Source: Pseudomonas frederiksbergensis
Lineage (GTDB): Bacteria > Pseudomonadota > Gammaproteobacteria > Pseudomonadales > Pseudomonadaceae
Length of the DNA stretch: 41,102 nucleotides
Assembly: GCF_000802155.2 (NCBI RefSeq)
Contig: NZ_JQGJ02000029.1
Span: forward strand, 1 to 41,102
Direction of reading: 5' to 3'
Positions within the stretch are counted from its first letter, which is position 1. Each line of letters opens with the position of its first letter. A program made the translations under genes and the position numbers. This document shows, in pieces, positions 32,479 through 39,865 of this stretch. The notes beneath the pieces were generated by a model. That model saw only the letters and a program-made list of their open reading frames with translations. It was not told where the DNA came from and ran no database searches.

Positions 32479-33039
32479 ATGTTTATTTATCTGTTTGACG
32501 CAGCCGGTGTGCTATCGGGGCCGGTAGAGCTTTCCGTGACCCCTGGGATGGGCATTCAGATCCCCGGCAACGGCATTCAACTTTCCTTTGAACTACCCCC
32601 GGCCCAAGAGCATCATTCCTGGGTCATGGTGAACGGAGTTCCGAGAGAAATGGTGGACTGGCGTGGCTTGGTGTATCGCAAGGACAACGGCGCTCTTCTG
32701 GAGTGGACCGAGTTCGGTGAGTTGCCAGATACCTACACAGCCGAACCCTGGCCGGGTAGTTACCATGTGTGGCGAGAGAATATGTGGGTATTTGATGAGG
32801 CGCAACAGCGGGCTGATCTCAAACGGGAAGCCTTGGCAAAACGCGATAAATTACTGCGTGAGGCCGTTCAAAGGATTGCTCCTTTGCAATACGCCGAAGA
32901 CATCGGCGACGCCAGCGACCAGGAACAACTGGCGCTCATGGAGTGGAAACTCTATAGCGTTGAATTGAATCGCATCCAGCATCAGGCCGGTTTTCCTACC
33001 GATATCATCTGGCCTGTCATGCCCGAGCCGGCCGCTTAA
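32479..33039 (+). CDS. Fibre assembly protein 2
   Basis: A 186-residue protein (MFIYLFDAAGVLSGPVELSV; AQEHHSWVMVNGVPREMVDW; RKDNGALLEWTEFGELPDTY) with a helical C-terminal half (DLKREALAKRDKLLREAVQR; EQLALMEWKLYSVELNRI). The arrangement, a beta N-terminus with a short proline-containing link and helices, fits tail fibre assembly proteins. It sits 7 bases behind fibre 2. The ATG at 32479 is preferred over GTG 32473. Confidence 0.75.
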   Translation: MFIYLFDAAGVLSGPVELSVTPGMGIQIPGNGIQLSFELPPAQEHHSWVMVNGVPREMVDWRGLVYRKDNGALLEWTEFGELPDTYTAEPWPGSYHVWRENMWVFDEAQQRADLKREALAKRDKLLREAVQRIAPLQYAEDIGDASDQEQLALMEWKLYSVELNRIQHQAGFPTDIIWPVMPEPAA

Positions 33040-33150
33040 GCAACCCACGGCAGAACATCAAAACTTTCTTAATTTATCGTGCCACTGCGCATTAACGGTG
33101 AGGCTCTATATCGCCTTCATTTTGATCGCCGGCCAATATGGAAATAAAAA

Positions 33151-34047
33151 TTGGATTACCCAAAAAGCATACCCAGTGCGGGTTTGTCTAACGGCAGGTT
33201 CGTGGACGAAGATCCCAGGGCAGGTACGCCAGGCTCCCTGATTCCCGCCAGTTGGGGCAATGGTGTGACGCAGGAGTTGCTGAGTGTCATTCAAGCAGCA
33301 GGACTAACGCCGTCGGAACAATTGGATAACCAGCTGTTGACGGCTTTGCGTAGCAGCGGATTATTCACCACCGCTCCCCAGTTTGATAATGATAGATCCG
33401 TGGCTACCACGGAGTTTGTAAAACGCAGTGGCGTTCAGTATTCCGGCTTTTTTGCTTATGCGGTCAGTACGGCGCTGACACAAACCCATATTGGCGCAGC
33501 CGTCAGTTTTGCCAGCACTACGGCAATCAACGTCACGCTGCCCAGTACAGCGGGAATCCTGCATGGGGCGACACTTACATTGATCAACGTAGGGGCTGTT
33601 GTGAACGTATCGGCAGCCTCGCCTACCGATACGCTAGGGCCCTCGTCCTCAGCGCTCGGCCCCATTGAGTTGGGCCGTGGTGAAACGGCGGAATTCGTCA
33701 AACTGGACAATCAATGGCGGTTGATAGGCGGCACCGTCCTTTTGAAATACACCTCAATGTTTTCAGGCCAGTTGGGCAATCCGGGTTACCAAAGGTACGC
33801 AAGTGGAAACATCGATCAGTGGGGTTACGGCGTAACAGATGCCAATGGGGAAGTGTTCGTTACTTTTCCTATTTCATTTCCCAACGCCTTTGTGTCGGTT
33901 GTCGCGAACCATGTAGGCGGTGATATAGCCACGGTGATAATGGTGGGTGGAACCGCAACCCGGCAAGGCGTGCGCCTGAAGGCCCGAGACCATCTGGGAC
34001 ACCTGGGAGCAGGTTGGGGCATTACATACTTTGCGAAGGGTTATTAA
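33151..34047 (+). CDS. Tail fibre 3, TTG start
   Basis: A 298-residue protein with the shared N-terminus (DYPKSIPSAGLSNGRFVDED; GTPGSLIPASWGNGVTQELL) and a C-terminal part (FVKRSGVQYSGFFAYAVSTA; LPSTAGILHGATLTLINVGA; LLKYTSMFSGQLGNPGYQRY) that resembles the tip of the other array's fibre at 11649. The two other fibres start with ATG at exactly this position, whereas here it is TTG, preceded by a weak GGAAAT, so expression may be reduced. The 111 bases before it (33040-33150) contain no gene and no terminator that I can see. Confidence 0.82.
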   Translation: MDYPKSIPSAGLSNGRFVDEDPRAGTPGSLIPASWGNGVTQELLSVIQAAGLTPSEQLDNQLLTALRSSGLFTTAPQFDNDRSVATTEFVKRSGVQYSGFFAYAVSTALTQTHIGAAVSFASTTAINVTLPSTAGILHGATLTLINVGAVVNVSAASPTDTLGPSSSALGPIELGRGETAEFVKLDNQWRLIGGTVLLKYTSMFSGQLGNPGYQRYASGNIDQWGYGVTDANGEVFVTFPISFPNAFVSVVANHVGGDIATVIMVGGTATRQGVRLKARDHLGHLGAGWGITYFAKGY

Positions 34048-34494
34048 ATGAATGAACTTACCTTATTGTTCAGTCCAAGCACTTGCGGAGCGTATGTTCC
34101 CAGCATCAATCATTCCGATATTCCCGGTGATGTGATTGAAATTCCCAAGGCTTACTGGCTCTCGCTTCTTCAGCAACTCGCAGTTTCGCCCAAGCGTGTT
34201 GCAGCCAACCCCGACAATGGTTATCCGATTCTCGTCGATCCTCCCGCTCTGACACAGGCCCATGCATCGGAAAACGAATATGCGTGGCGTAACGCCCAGC
34301 TCACAGCAACCGACCGCCTCATCGCAAGGGATCGCGACGAAATGGACGACGGCGGCGGTACGACGCTGGATCAGACGCAGTACACGCAACTCCAGGCTTA
34401 TCGCCGGGCGCTGAGGGACTGGCCCCAAGATGAGCATTTTCCAACCATTGAATATCGTCCGGTCACGCCGCCCTGGCTGGTCGGACAGCTTTGA
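34048..34494 (+). CDS. Fibre assembly chaperone 3
   Basis: A 148-residue protein starting directly after the fibre 3 stop. NGYPILVDPPALTQAHASEN, TATDRLIARDRDEMDDGGGT and LQAYRRALRDWP match the chaperone at 13181 in order and spacing. It is very likely the dedicated chaperone for the fibre 3 tip, and the resemblance to 13181 goes with the resemblance of the two fibres. Confidence 0.82.
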   Translation: MNELTLLFSPSTCGAYVPSINHSDIPGDVIEIPKAYWLSLLQQLAVSPKRVAANPDNGYPILVDPPALTQAHASENEYAWRNAQLTATDRLIARDRDEMDDGGGTTLDQTQYTQLQAYRRALRDWPQDEHFPTIEYRPVTPPWLVGQL

Positions 34495-34518
34495 TCATGT
34501 ACCTGCGATGACCTGAAC

Positions 34519-35082
34519 ATGGACCTTACCCAACAGCAACTCATCAACATCATGCCCAACGCCCGCGCCCAAGCGGGCGTTTTTATTCCTGCGTTGAACA
34601 CCGCCATGTCGCGCCATCGCATCGACACACCCAAGCGCATGGCTGCATTCCTCGCCCAGGTCGGTCATGAGTCCGGGCAATTGCGCTATGTGCGGGAGTT
34701 GGGCAGCGAGCAATACCTGAGCAAATACGACACCGGAACCTTGGCCGTTCGCCTGGGCAACTCGCCCGAGGCCGACGGTGACGGCCAAAGGTATCGCGGT
34801 CGGGGATTGATCCAGATTACCGGCCGCGACAATTACCTGCGTTGCAGTCAGGGGTTGTTCGGTGACGAACGCCTGCTGGCGTTGCCGCAGCTGCTGGAGC
34901 AACCGCAATGGGCCACCGAGTCTGCCGCCTGGTTCTGGGAGCAGGGTGGCTTGAACGAACTGGCCGACCGTGACCAGTTCAACAGCATCACCCGCCGTAT
35001 CAACGGCGGCTTGAACGGCTTGGAGGATCGCCTGCAACTCTGGGCGCGGGCGAAGGCGGTGTTATGCCAACCTTCGGCATGA
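34519..35082 (+). CDS. GH19-like endolysin
   Basis: A 187-residue protein with the glycoside hydrolase 19 pattern: MAAFLAQVGHESGQLRYVRE (catalytic Glu51), GDGQRYRGRGLIQITGRDNY, QWATESAAWFWEQGGLNEL and SITRRINGGLNGLEDR. It cleaves the glycan chain of peptidoglycan in the producer cell at release. No signal peptide, so it needs the holin at 8157. In R2-pyocin the endolysin follows gene D; here the whole Mu-like array lies between. Confidence 0.92.
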   Translation: MDLTQQQLINIMPNARAQAGVFIPALNTAMSRHRIDTPKRMAAFLAQVGHESGQLRYVRELGSEQYLSKYDTGTLAVRLGNSPEADGDGQRYRGRGLIQITGRDNYLRCSQGLFGDERLLALPQLLEQPQWATESAAWFWEQGGLNELADRDQFNSITRRINGGLNGLEDRLQLWARAKAVLCQPSA

Positions 35083-35600
35083 TGCCTTTTTCGTCACGTG
35101 CCGTGGGCGTTGTCGTGTTGCTCGGGCTGCTGGCCGGCGGTCCGGCGCTGCTTGCGTGGCGGTTCCAGGACTGGCGTTACGCTCAGCAAATGGCCCGGCT
35201 CGCACAGGCCCAGGCCGAAACCCTGAATCAAATCACCCAGGCGGCTGCGGTGCAGCAGAAGGTCGAGCAGGACAAACGCCTGGTCCTGGAAAAACAACTC
35301 TCCAGCAGTGAACAAACCCATTACCGAGCCCTGAGCGATGCCCAACGTGACCAGGATCGCCTGCGCGATCGCCTTGCTACTGCCGATGTCCGGCTGTCAG
35401 TCCTCCTCGACGCCGACGATGTTGCCGCCGGTTGTGCAGTGCCTGCCGCCCCCCGCACCGGCGGCGTGGATCATGGCGCCCCACGCGCCCGACTTGACCC
35501 GGCGCATGCTCAACGAATTATCGCCATCACCGACGAGGGTGACCGCGGACTGATCGCCTTGCAGGCCTGCCAGGCCTATGTGAGGGCCCTACGCCAGTAA
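35064..35600 (+). CDS. Rz-like inner-membrane spanin (second copy)
   Basis: Up to 178 residues; starts at 35079 or 35082 are also possible because the endolysin stop overlaps ATGATG there. It has an N-terminal membrane segment (VGVVVLLGLLAGGPALLAWR) and a coiled-coil-prone middle (MARLAQAQAETLNQITQAA). The C-terminus (GGVDHGAPRARLDPAHAQRI; GDRGLIALQACQAYVRAL) is nearly the same as in the gene at 4264. Partner Rz1 nested inside. Confidence 0.87.
   Translation: MPTFGMMPFSSRAVGVVVLLGLLAGGPALLAWRFQDWRYAQQMARLAQAQAETLNQITQAAAVQQKVEQDKRLVLEKQLSSSEQTHYRALSDAQRDQDRLRDRLATADVRLSVLLDADDVAAGCAVPAAPRTGGVDHGAPRARLDPAHAQRIIAITDEGDRGLIALQACQAYVRALRQ
35338..35553 (+). CDS. Rz1-like outer-membrane spanin lipoprotein, nested (second copy)
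   Basis: A 71-residue frame within the Rz gene: MPNVTRIACAIALLLPMSGC with a good lipobox (MSGC, Cys20), then QSSSTP, PPPAPAAWIMAPHAPDLTRR and MLNELSPSPT. Conserved with the nested frame at 4511 despite many silent changes in the overlapping Rz frame, so both frames are under selection. Outer-membrane anchored partner of Rz. Confidence 0.87.
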   Translation: MPNVTRIACAIALLLPMSGCQSSSTPTMLPPVVQCLPPPAPAAWIMAPHAPDLTRRMLNELSPSPTRVTAD

Positions 35601-35671
35601 TCCGCCGAGCCTTGCATGCTTCGAATGCTCGTGTACGGTAGGCGCCAGTCGCGTCGAATCAGGAGAGCATC

Positions 35672-36172
35672 ATGGACGACATTACCGAGTTGGCCGCTGA
35701 ACTGGGCAGGCGCTTGCAATTGCTCAATGCCCATGTCACCACCGCCGAGTCCTGCACCGGTGGCGGAATTGCCGAGGCGATCACCCGGATACCGGGGAGT
35801 TCGGCCTGGTTCGAGGCCGGTTTCGTCACGTATTCCAATCGCCAGAAGACCCAGCAGTTGGGTGTGCCCGGCGAGCTGTTCGAAAAAGTCGGTGCGGTCA
35901 GTCGCGAGGTGGTGGAGGCCATGGTGCGGGGCGCCCAGCGACAAAGCCTGGCGCGCTTTGCCGTGGCGGTCAGCGGCGTGGCCGGGCCGGACGGGGGCTC
36001 GCCGACCAAGCCGGTGGGCACCGTGTGGCTCGCCTGGGGCGTTGGCGAGGCGGTATTTAGTGAGCAGCGATTCTTTCCGGGCAACCGCGACGAGGTCCGC
36101 CGACAAACGGTGAAGGCCGCGCTAGACGGGCTGTTACAACATGCCACCGCAGAAATCTCAAATCAGGGGTAG
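35672..36172 (+). CDS. cinA: CinA-family nicotinamide-nucleotide amidase
   Basis: A 166-residue protein consisting only of the CinA C-terminal (PncC) domain: HVTTAESCTGGGIAEAITRI, GSSAWFEAGFVTYSNRQKTQ, VAVSGVAGPDGGSPTKPVGT. These enzymes deamidate NMN in pyridine-nucleotide recycling. It begins behind AGGAGAG. In Pseudomonas the gene lies directly upstream of recA, as here, and marks the right border of the tailocin locus. Bases 35601-35671 hold no terminator that I can see. Confidence 0.93.
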   Translation: MDDITELAAELGRRLQLLNAHVTTAESCTGGGIAEAITRIPGSSAWFEAGFVTYSNRQKTQQLGVPGELFEKVGAVSREVVEAMVRGAQRQSLARFAVAVSGVAGPDGGSPTKPVGTVWLAWGVGEAVFSEQRFFPGNRDEVRRQTVKAALDGLLQHATAEISNQG

Positions 36173-36199
36173 GCGATCCCTGATCGCTGTGGAATAATA

Positions 36200-36215
36200 C
36201 TGGCTACTTATACAG
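36200..36215 (+). promoter_or_regulatory. LexA (SOS) box of the native recA
   Basis: CTGGCTACTTATACAG fits the CTG-N10-CAG form of the LexA operator and lies 41 bases before the native recA start. Induction after DNA damage follows from family knowledge. Confidence 0.85.
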
Positions 36216-36255
36216 GTGTTGGCCGCCAGGCCTTATTGATTACGTGAGGACTTTA

Positions 36256-36780
36256 ATGGACGACAACAAGAAGAAAGCCTTGGCTGCGGCCTTGGGTCAG
36301 ATCGAACGTCAATTCGGCAAGGGTGCCGTAATGCGTATGGGCGATCAGGACCGCCAGGCTATTCCTTCCATCTCCACCGGCTCCCTGGGCCTGGACATCG
36401 CGCTTGGCATCGGCGGCTTGCCAAAAGGTCGTATTGTTGAAATCTACGGTCCTGAATCCTCCGGTAAAACCACGCTGACCCTGTCCGTGATCGCCCAGGC
36501 CCAGAAAGCCGGCGCGACCTGCGCCTTCGTCGACGCTGAACACGCCCTGGACCCGGAATACGCCGGCAAACTGGGTGTCAACGTCGACGACCTGCTGGTT
36601 TCCCAGCCGGACACCGGCGAACAAGCCCTGGAAATCACCGACATGCTGGTGCGTTCCAACGCGGTTGACGTGATCATCGTCGACTCCGTGGCGGCATTGG
36701 TGCCGAAGGCTGAAATCGAAGGTGAAATGGGCGACATGCACGTGGGCCTCCAGTATGCAGTATTCGGAATCGCAGCATAG
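36256..36780 (+). pseudogene. recA: Native recA, truncated after codon 166
   Basis: From ATG 36256 (MDDNKKKALAAALGQIERQF) the sequence is typical Pseudomonas RecA with Walker A GPESSGKT and Walker B VIIVDSVAAL, up to GDMHVGLQ (Gln166, ending 36753). There it breaks into the unrelated YAVFGIAA and a stop. Loop L2 and the whole C-terminal domain are missing, so the product cannot be an active recombinase. The N-terminal polymerisation part is kept, so if stable it might interfere with intact RecA. The break looks like the left end of inserted DNA: everything after about 36754 is foreign in codon use. A complete recA follows 97 bases later. The lost 3' half is not elsewhere in this window. Confidence 0.92.
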
Positions 36781-36790
36781 TTTTGGTTCA

Positions 36791-36831
36791 CTTAGGAGGT
36801 ATCCCTTCCCTCACAAGGGATACGCCCTAAG
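36791..36831. other. Large hairpin between the two recA genes
   Basis: CTTAGGAGGTATCCCTT and AAGGGATACGCCCTAAG are complementary at 15 of 17 positions around a seven-base loop. There is no T run behind it, so a terminator is unlikely. It lies 38 bases inside the presumed element end. It could be a recombinase-binding or end sequence of the element, or an mRNA structure ahead of the second recA. Confidence 0.65.
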
Positions 36832-36877
36832 CTAATCAGCAATATTCGATTAATCCTAATTTGAGTGGTCGACGAGA

Positions 36878-37924
36878 ATGGATCAGGCAAAAAACAAAGC
36901 GTTGGAAATGGCTCTTTCTCAGATCGAGAAGCAGTTTGGTAAGGGTGCCATCATGCGGCTCGGCTCCGACCGCACAATGGATATCGATGTTGTCTCGACC
37001 GGTTCTCTGGGCCTTGACATCGCTCTGGGCGTGGGCGGTCTGCCGCGTGGTCGTATTGTTGAAATCTACGGCCCAGAGTCTTCCGGTAAAACTACCCTGA
37101 CTCTTTCCGTCATTGCTGAAGCTCAGCGTCAAGGTTTGACCTGTGCATTCGTCGATGCTGAGCACGCCCTTGATCCAATCTATGCCGCCAAACTTGGTGT
37201 GAATATCGATGATCTTCTGTGCTCGCAGCCTGACACTGGCGAACAGGCACTTGAGATCGTAGACATTCTGACTCGTTCGGGTGCGGTCAACGTTATTGTC
37301 GTCGACTCCGTAGCTGCTCTTGTTCCGAAAGCTGAAATTGAAGGTGAGATCGGGGACTCCCATGTTGGCCTTGCCGCCCGAATGATGTCGCAGGCGATGA
37401 GGAAGATCACTGGTAACCTGAAGAACTCCAACACTATGTGTATCTTCATTAACCAGATCCGTATGAAGATCGGCGTGATGTTCGGCAGCCCGGAAACCAC
37501 CACCGGTGGTAACGCCCTGAAGTTCTACGCTTCGGTACGTCTGGACATCCGCCGTACCGGTGCGGTCAAGGAAGGCGACGAGGTGGTTGGTAGCGAAACC
37601 CGCGTTAAAGTGGTCAAGAACAAAGTTGCTGCTCCATTCAGGCAAGCCGAGTTCCAGATCGTTTACGGCCAAGGTATCAGCAAAGCCGGCGAGATCGTTG
37701 ACCTGGCAGTTTCCAATAACTTCGTTGAAAAGTCTGGCGCCTGGTACTCCTTCGAAGGCAACAAGATTGGTCAAGGTAAGGCCAATACCATGAAGTGGCT
37801 GCTGGAAAACAAGCCTACCATGGACAAGCTGGAAGGTATGATTCGCGACAAGTTGATGTCTAAGCCTCAGACTGAAACCTCTGCCAATCTCGCAGCTCTG
37901 GAAGAGCCAGCTGACGACTATTGA
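36878..37924 (+). CDS. recA: Complete second RecA, of foreign type
   Basis: A 348-residue full-length RecA (MDQAKNKALEMALSQIEKQF). All key parts are present: Walker A GPESSGKT, Walker B VIVVDSVAALVP, loop 1 EIEGEIGDSHVGL, loop 2 region INQIRMKIGVMFGSPETTTG, and an acidic C-terminus (ALEEPADDY). It differs throughout from the native protein (MRLGSDRTMDIDVVSTGSLG; CSQPDTGEQALEIVDILTRS) and its codons are richer in A and T, so it came from another gammaproteobacterium or a mobile element rather than by duplication. No LexA box is found in the 120 bases ahead of it, and the ribosome-binding site (GACGAG) is weak; transcription may come from the native promoter at 36200. It presumably provides all RecA activity. 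Ends at a good terminator. Confidence 0.95.
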   Translation: MDQAKNKALEMALSQIEKQFGKGAIMRLGSDRTMDIDVVSTGSLGLDIALGVGGLPRGRIVEIYGPESSGKTTLTLSVIAEAQRQGLTCAFVDAEHALDPIYAAKLGVNIDDLLCSQPDTGEQALEIVDILTRSGAVNVIVVDSVAALVPKAEIEGEIGDSHVGLAARMMSQAMRKITGNLKNSNTMCIFINQIRMKIGVMFGSPETTTGGNALKFYASVRLDIRRTGAVKEGDEVVGSETRVKVVKNKVAAPFRQAEFQIVYGQGISKAGEIVDLAVSNNFVEKSGAWYSFEGNKIGQGKANTMKWLLENKPTMDKLEGMIRDKLMSKPQTETSANLAALEEPADDY

Positions 37925-37983
37925 TACCTCACAGCACCTCCAGGTCGCTGCAGGTAGTCGCTAGTTAAGTTGCTGTTCCCCAT

Positions 37984-38013
37984 AAAGCCTAGCTCCCCAG
38001 CTAGGCTTTTTAT
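37984..38013 (+). terminator. Terminator of the second recA
   Basis: Perfect 11-bp stem AAAGCCTAGCT/AGCTAGGCTTT with loop CCCC and a T run. It can act on both strands, also ending the small minus-strand frame that follows. Confidence 0.88.
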
Positions 38014-38171
38014 TTCGTGTAAAACTCAATATCTCCCCCTTCAAGGTGAACTACCGTTCGCCTCTCGCCCAGCTTGACTCTAAAAAATCCCCATCGAATT
38101 CTTTTGTGATCAAAACAGCTTTCCCCCACCACAATCCAAAACGGATACACTCGTCCTAGGCGATCTGCCAT
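38010..38171 (-). CDS. Small hypothetical protein
   Basis: A 53-residue frame, MADRLGRVYPFWIVVGESCF then DHKRIRWGFFRVKLGERRTV and VHLEGGDIEFYTK. The composition looks like a real, well-folded small protein and it ends right at the bidirectional terminator. No recognised family; may be a remnant of a larger gene of the inserted element. The ribosome-binding site is weak. Confidence 0.35.
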   Translation of the reverse strand: MADRLGRVYPFWIVVGESCFDHKRIRWGFFRVKLGERRTVVHLEGGDIEFYTK

Positions 38172-38203
38172 CACCATAATCGGCTTTCGTAACGGACACA
38201 TCC

Positions 38204-39865
38204 ATGGACTACGCACGCATCAGGGGCAAGGACTCAGGTAAGCATCTGGCCTTTGAGGAACTCGTTTGCCAGTTAGCTCGGCGTGAGCCTCAGGCCGCTG
38301 GCGCTGAGTTCAGACGAGTGCACGGTTCAGGTGGGGATGGTGGGATTGAAGCCTATTGGGTGCTTCCAGGCGGTTCTGAGATTGGCTATCAAGCCAAATA
38401 CTATCTAAAGTCGAGCGAGATCAACTGGGCCAACTTGGATGACTCTGTGCAGCAGGCGCTTAAGACTCATCCCAATCTGACAGAGTACGTAGTGGCCTTG
38501 CCATGTGACTTGACCGACAGGACTGGTAAGCAAGTCAACGGTAAAACTGGCTGGGATAACTGGACAGCTAGAAAGGCCAAATGGGAGGCGCTCGTACCGG
38601 AGGGCCGATTTGTGCAATTCGTGCCCTGGACGGCATTTGAGTTGAGTGATCGGCTGATTCAACCTTCTGCTGACGGGCTAAGAAGATATTGGTTCGGGGA
38701 TGTTGAATTTTCCGCCCAATGGTTCGCTGATAACTTGGAGATCGCGGTCACATCGCTCGAAGAAAGGTATCATTCCGATGATCATGTTGAAGTCTCATCG
38801 GAGCGGCTGTTCAAGGTAAAACTTCGAAGTGCCGAAATAATTCAAGAGGTCAGCGACATTTTCGGTGCTATCTCGGCTGTAGGTGGCATTGGTGACGTGC
38901 AAGTCAAGGTGGGCGAGACCGATCAAGAATCTATTGATTTTATTGAAAGCGGTATAGGGAGATTACTTCAGCTTCAGTCGCGCTTTGATGATGATCCATG
39001 GCGTGTATGGCCTGTTAGAGATACGCTTGAAGTAACAGATCAAGTCCTCGATGCAGTGAACCAACTCAATATTCGTTTATGGCGCACCAGTCGAGATGGC
39101 TCACAAAATGAATCGAAGCTTGAGGCCTTAGCAAGCGCCATCAGAGCATTGAGAGGTTTCCTCAGGAGGCGAGATGTCGCGTCCGAGACAAGAAAAAGCA
39201 TACTCTTGTACGGGAAAGCCGGAAGTGGCAAGTCGCATTTATTAGGCCGTATTGCTGAGGAAGCAATTAACACTGGTACTTCTGCTATTTTGATTCTTGG
39301 GCAACAGCTCACTAAAGATGATATATGGAATCAAATAATGCGGCGGGTTGGTGTCACAGGCGCGATTCCTGATACGTTCCTTCAGGCGCTCAGCGCGTCC
39401 GCTGAAGCCTCGAAGCGTCGCGGCTTGATTTTGATCGACGCTATAAATGAAGGGCCAGGATATAAACTGTGGCGGCATGAGCTAGCCGGCTTTATCGCAA
39501 GGGTGGAAAAATTTCCAAACTTGGTCGTTGTCTTCAGCTGCAGGACGGAATACAAGGCCTATGTTGTACCTGGGTCGGTCGAGCAATGGGTTGCAGCAGT
39601 CGAAGTGCGCGGGTTTGTAACATCTTACGAGCAGGCTAGAGCAGCAAGGATGTACCTCGGTAAGCGAGGGATTTCGCAGTCAGATACTCCATGGCTAGCA
39701 GTAGAGTTCGTCAATCCGTTGTTTCTGAGGAGTGCATGTATAGCGCTCAAGAAAGCAAATCAAAAGTGGTTCCCGAAAGGTCTAGTCGGAACTAGAAAGT
39801 TGGCGGTTGCAGAAGCTGAGTGCAACACGGTTATTGATTTGAAGCTGGAGCATGATGCCGCATAG
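38204..39865 (+). pseudogene. Nuclease-STAND NTPase defence gene (Avs-like), truncated by IS30
   Basis: The N-terminal ~150 residues form a PD-(D/E)xK nuclease domain of the Mrr/Cap4 kind: Glu18 (AFEEL), Asp45 and Glu49 in GGDGGIEAYW, and Gln63/Lys65 in GYQAKYY. A linker follows, then a P-loop NTPase: Walker A GKAGSGKS (337-344), Walker B GLILIDAINE (407-416), sensor-like VVFSCRTEY and NPLFL. This order is typical of Avs-type antiviral STAND proteins, which carry a long C-terminal sensor of hundreds of residues. Here the gene is cut at 39816 (residue 537) by an IS30-family element; the last 16 residues are encoded by the IS. The sensor part is therefore missing and the defence function is probably lost. 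The family assignment is by motif, not by search. Confidence 0.75.

Noticed and set aside
1..35600. One or more intact temperate prophages
   Set aside because: No capsid, portal, terminase, integrase or replication genes in 35 kb; only tail, regulation and lysis genes, which fits tailocins.
36791..36831. Rho-independent terminator of the truncated recA
   Set aside because: The strong stem is not followed by a T run; noted as a structural element instead.
36256..37924. Tandem duplication of the native recA
   Set aside because: The two proteins differ along their whole shared length and use different codons; a duplication would be near identical.
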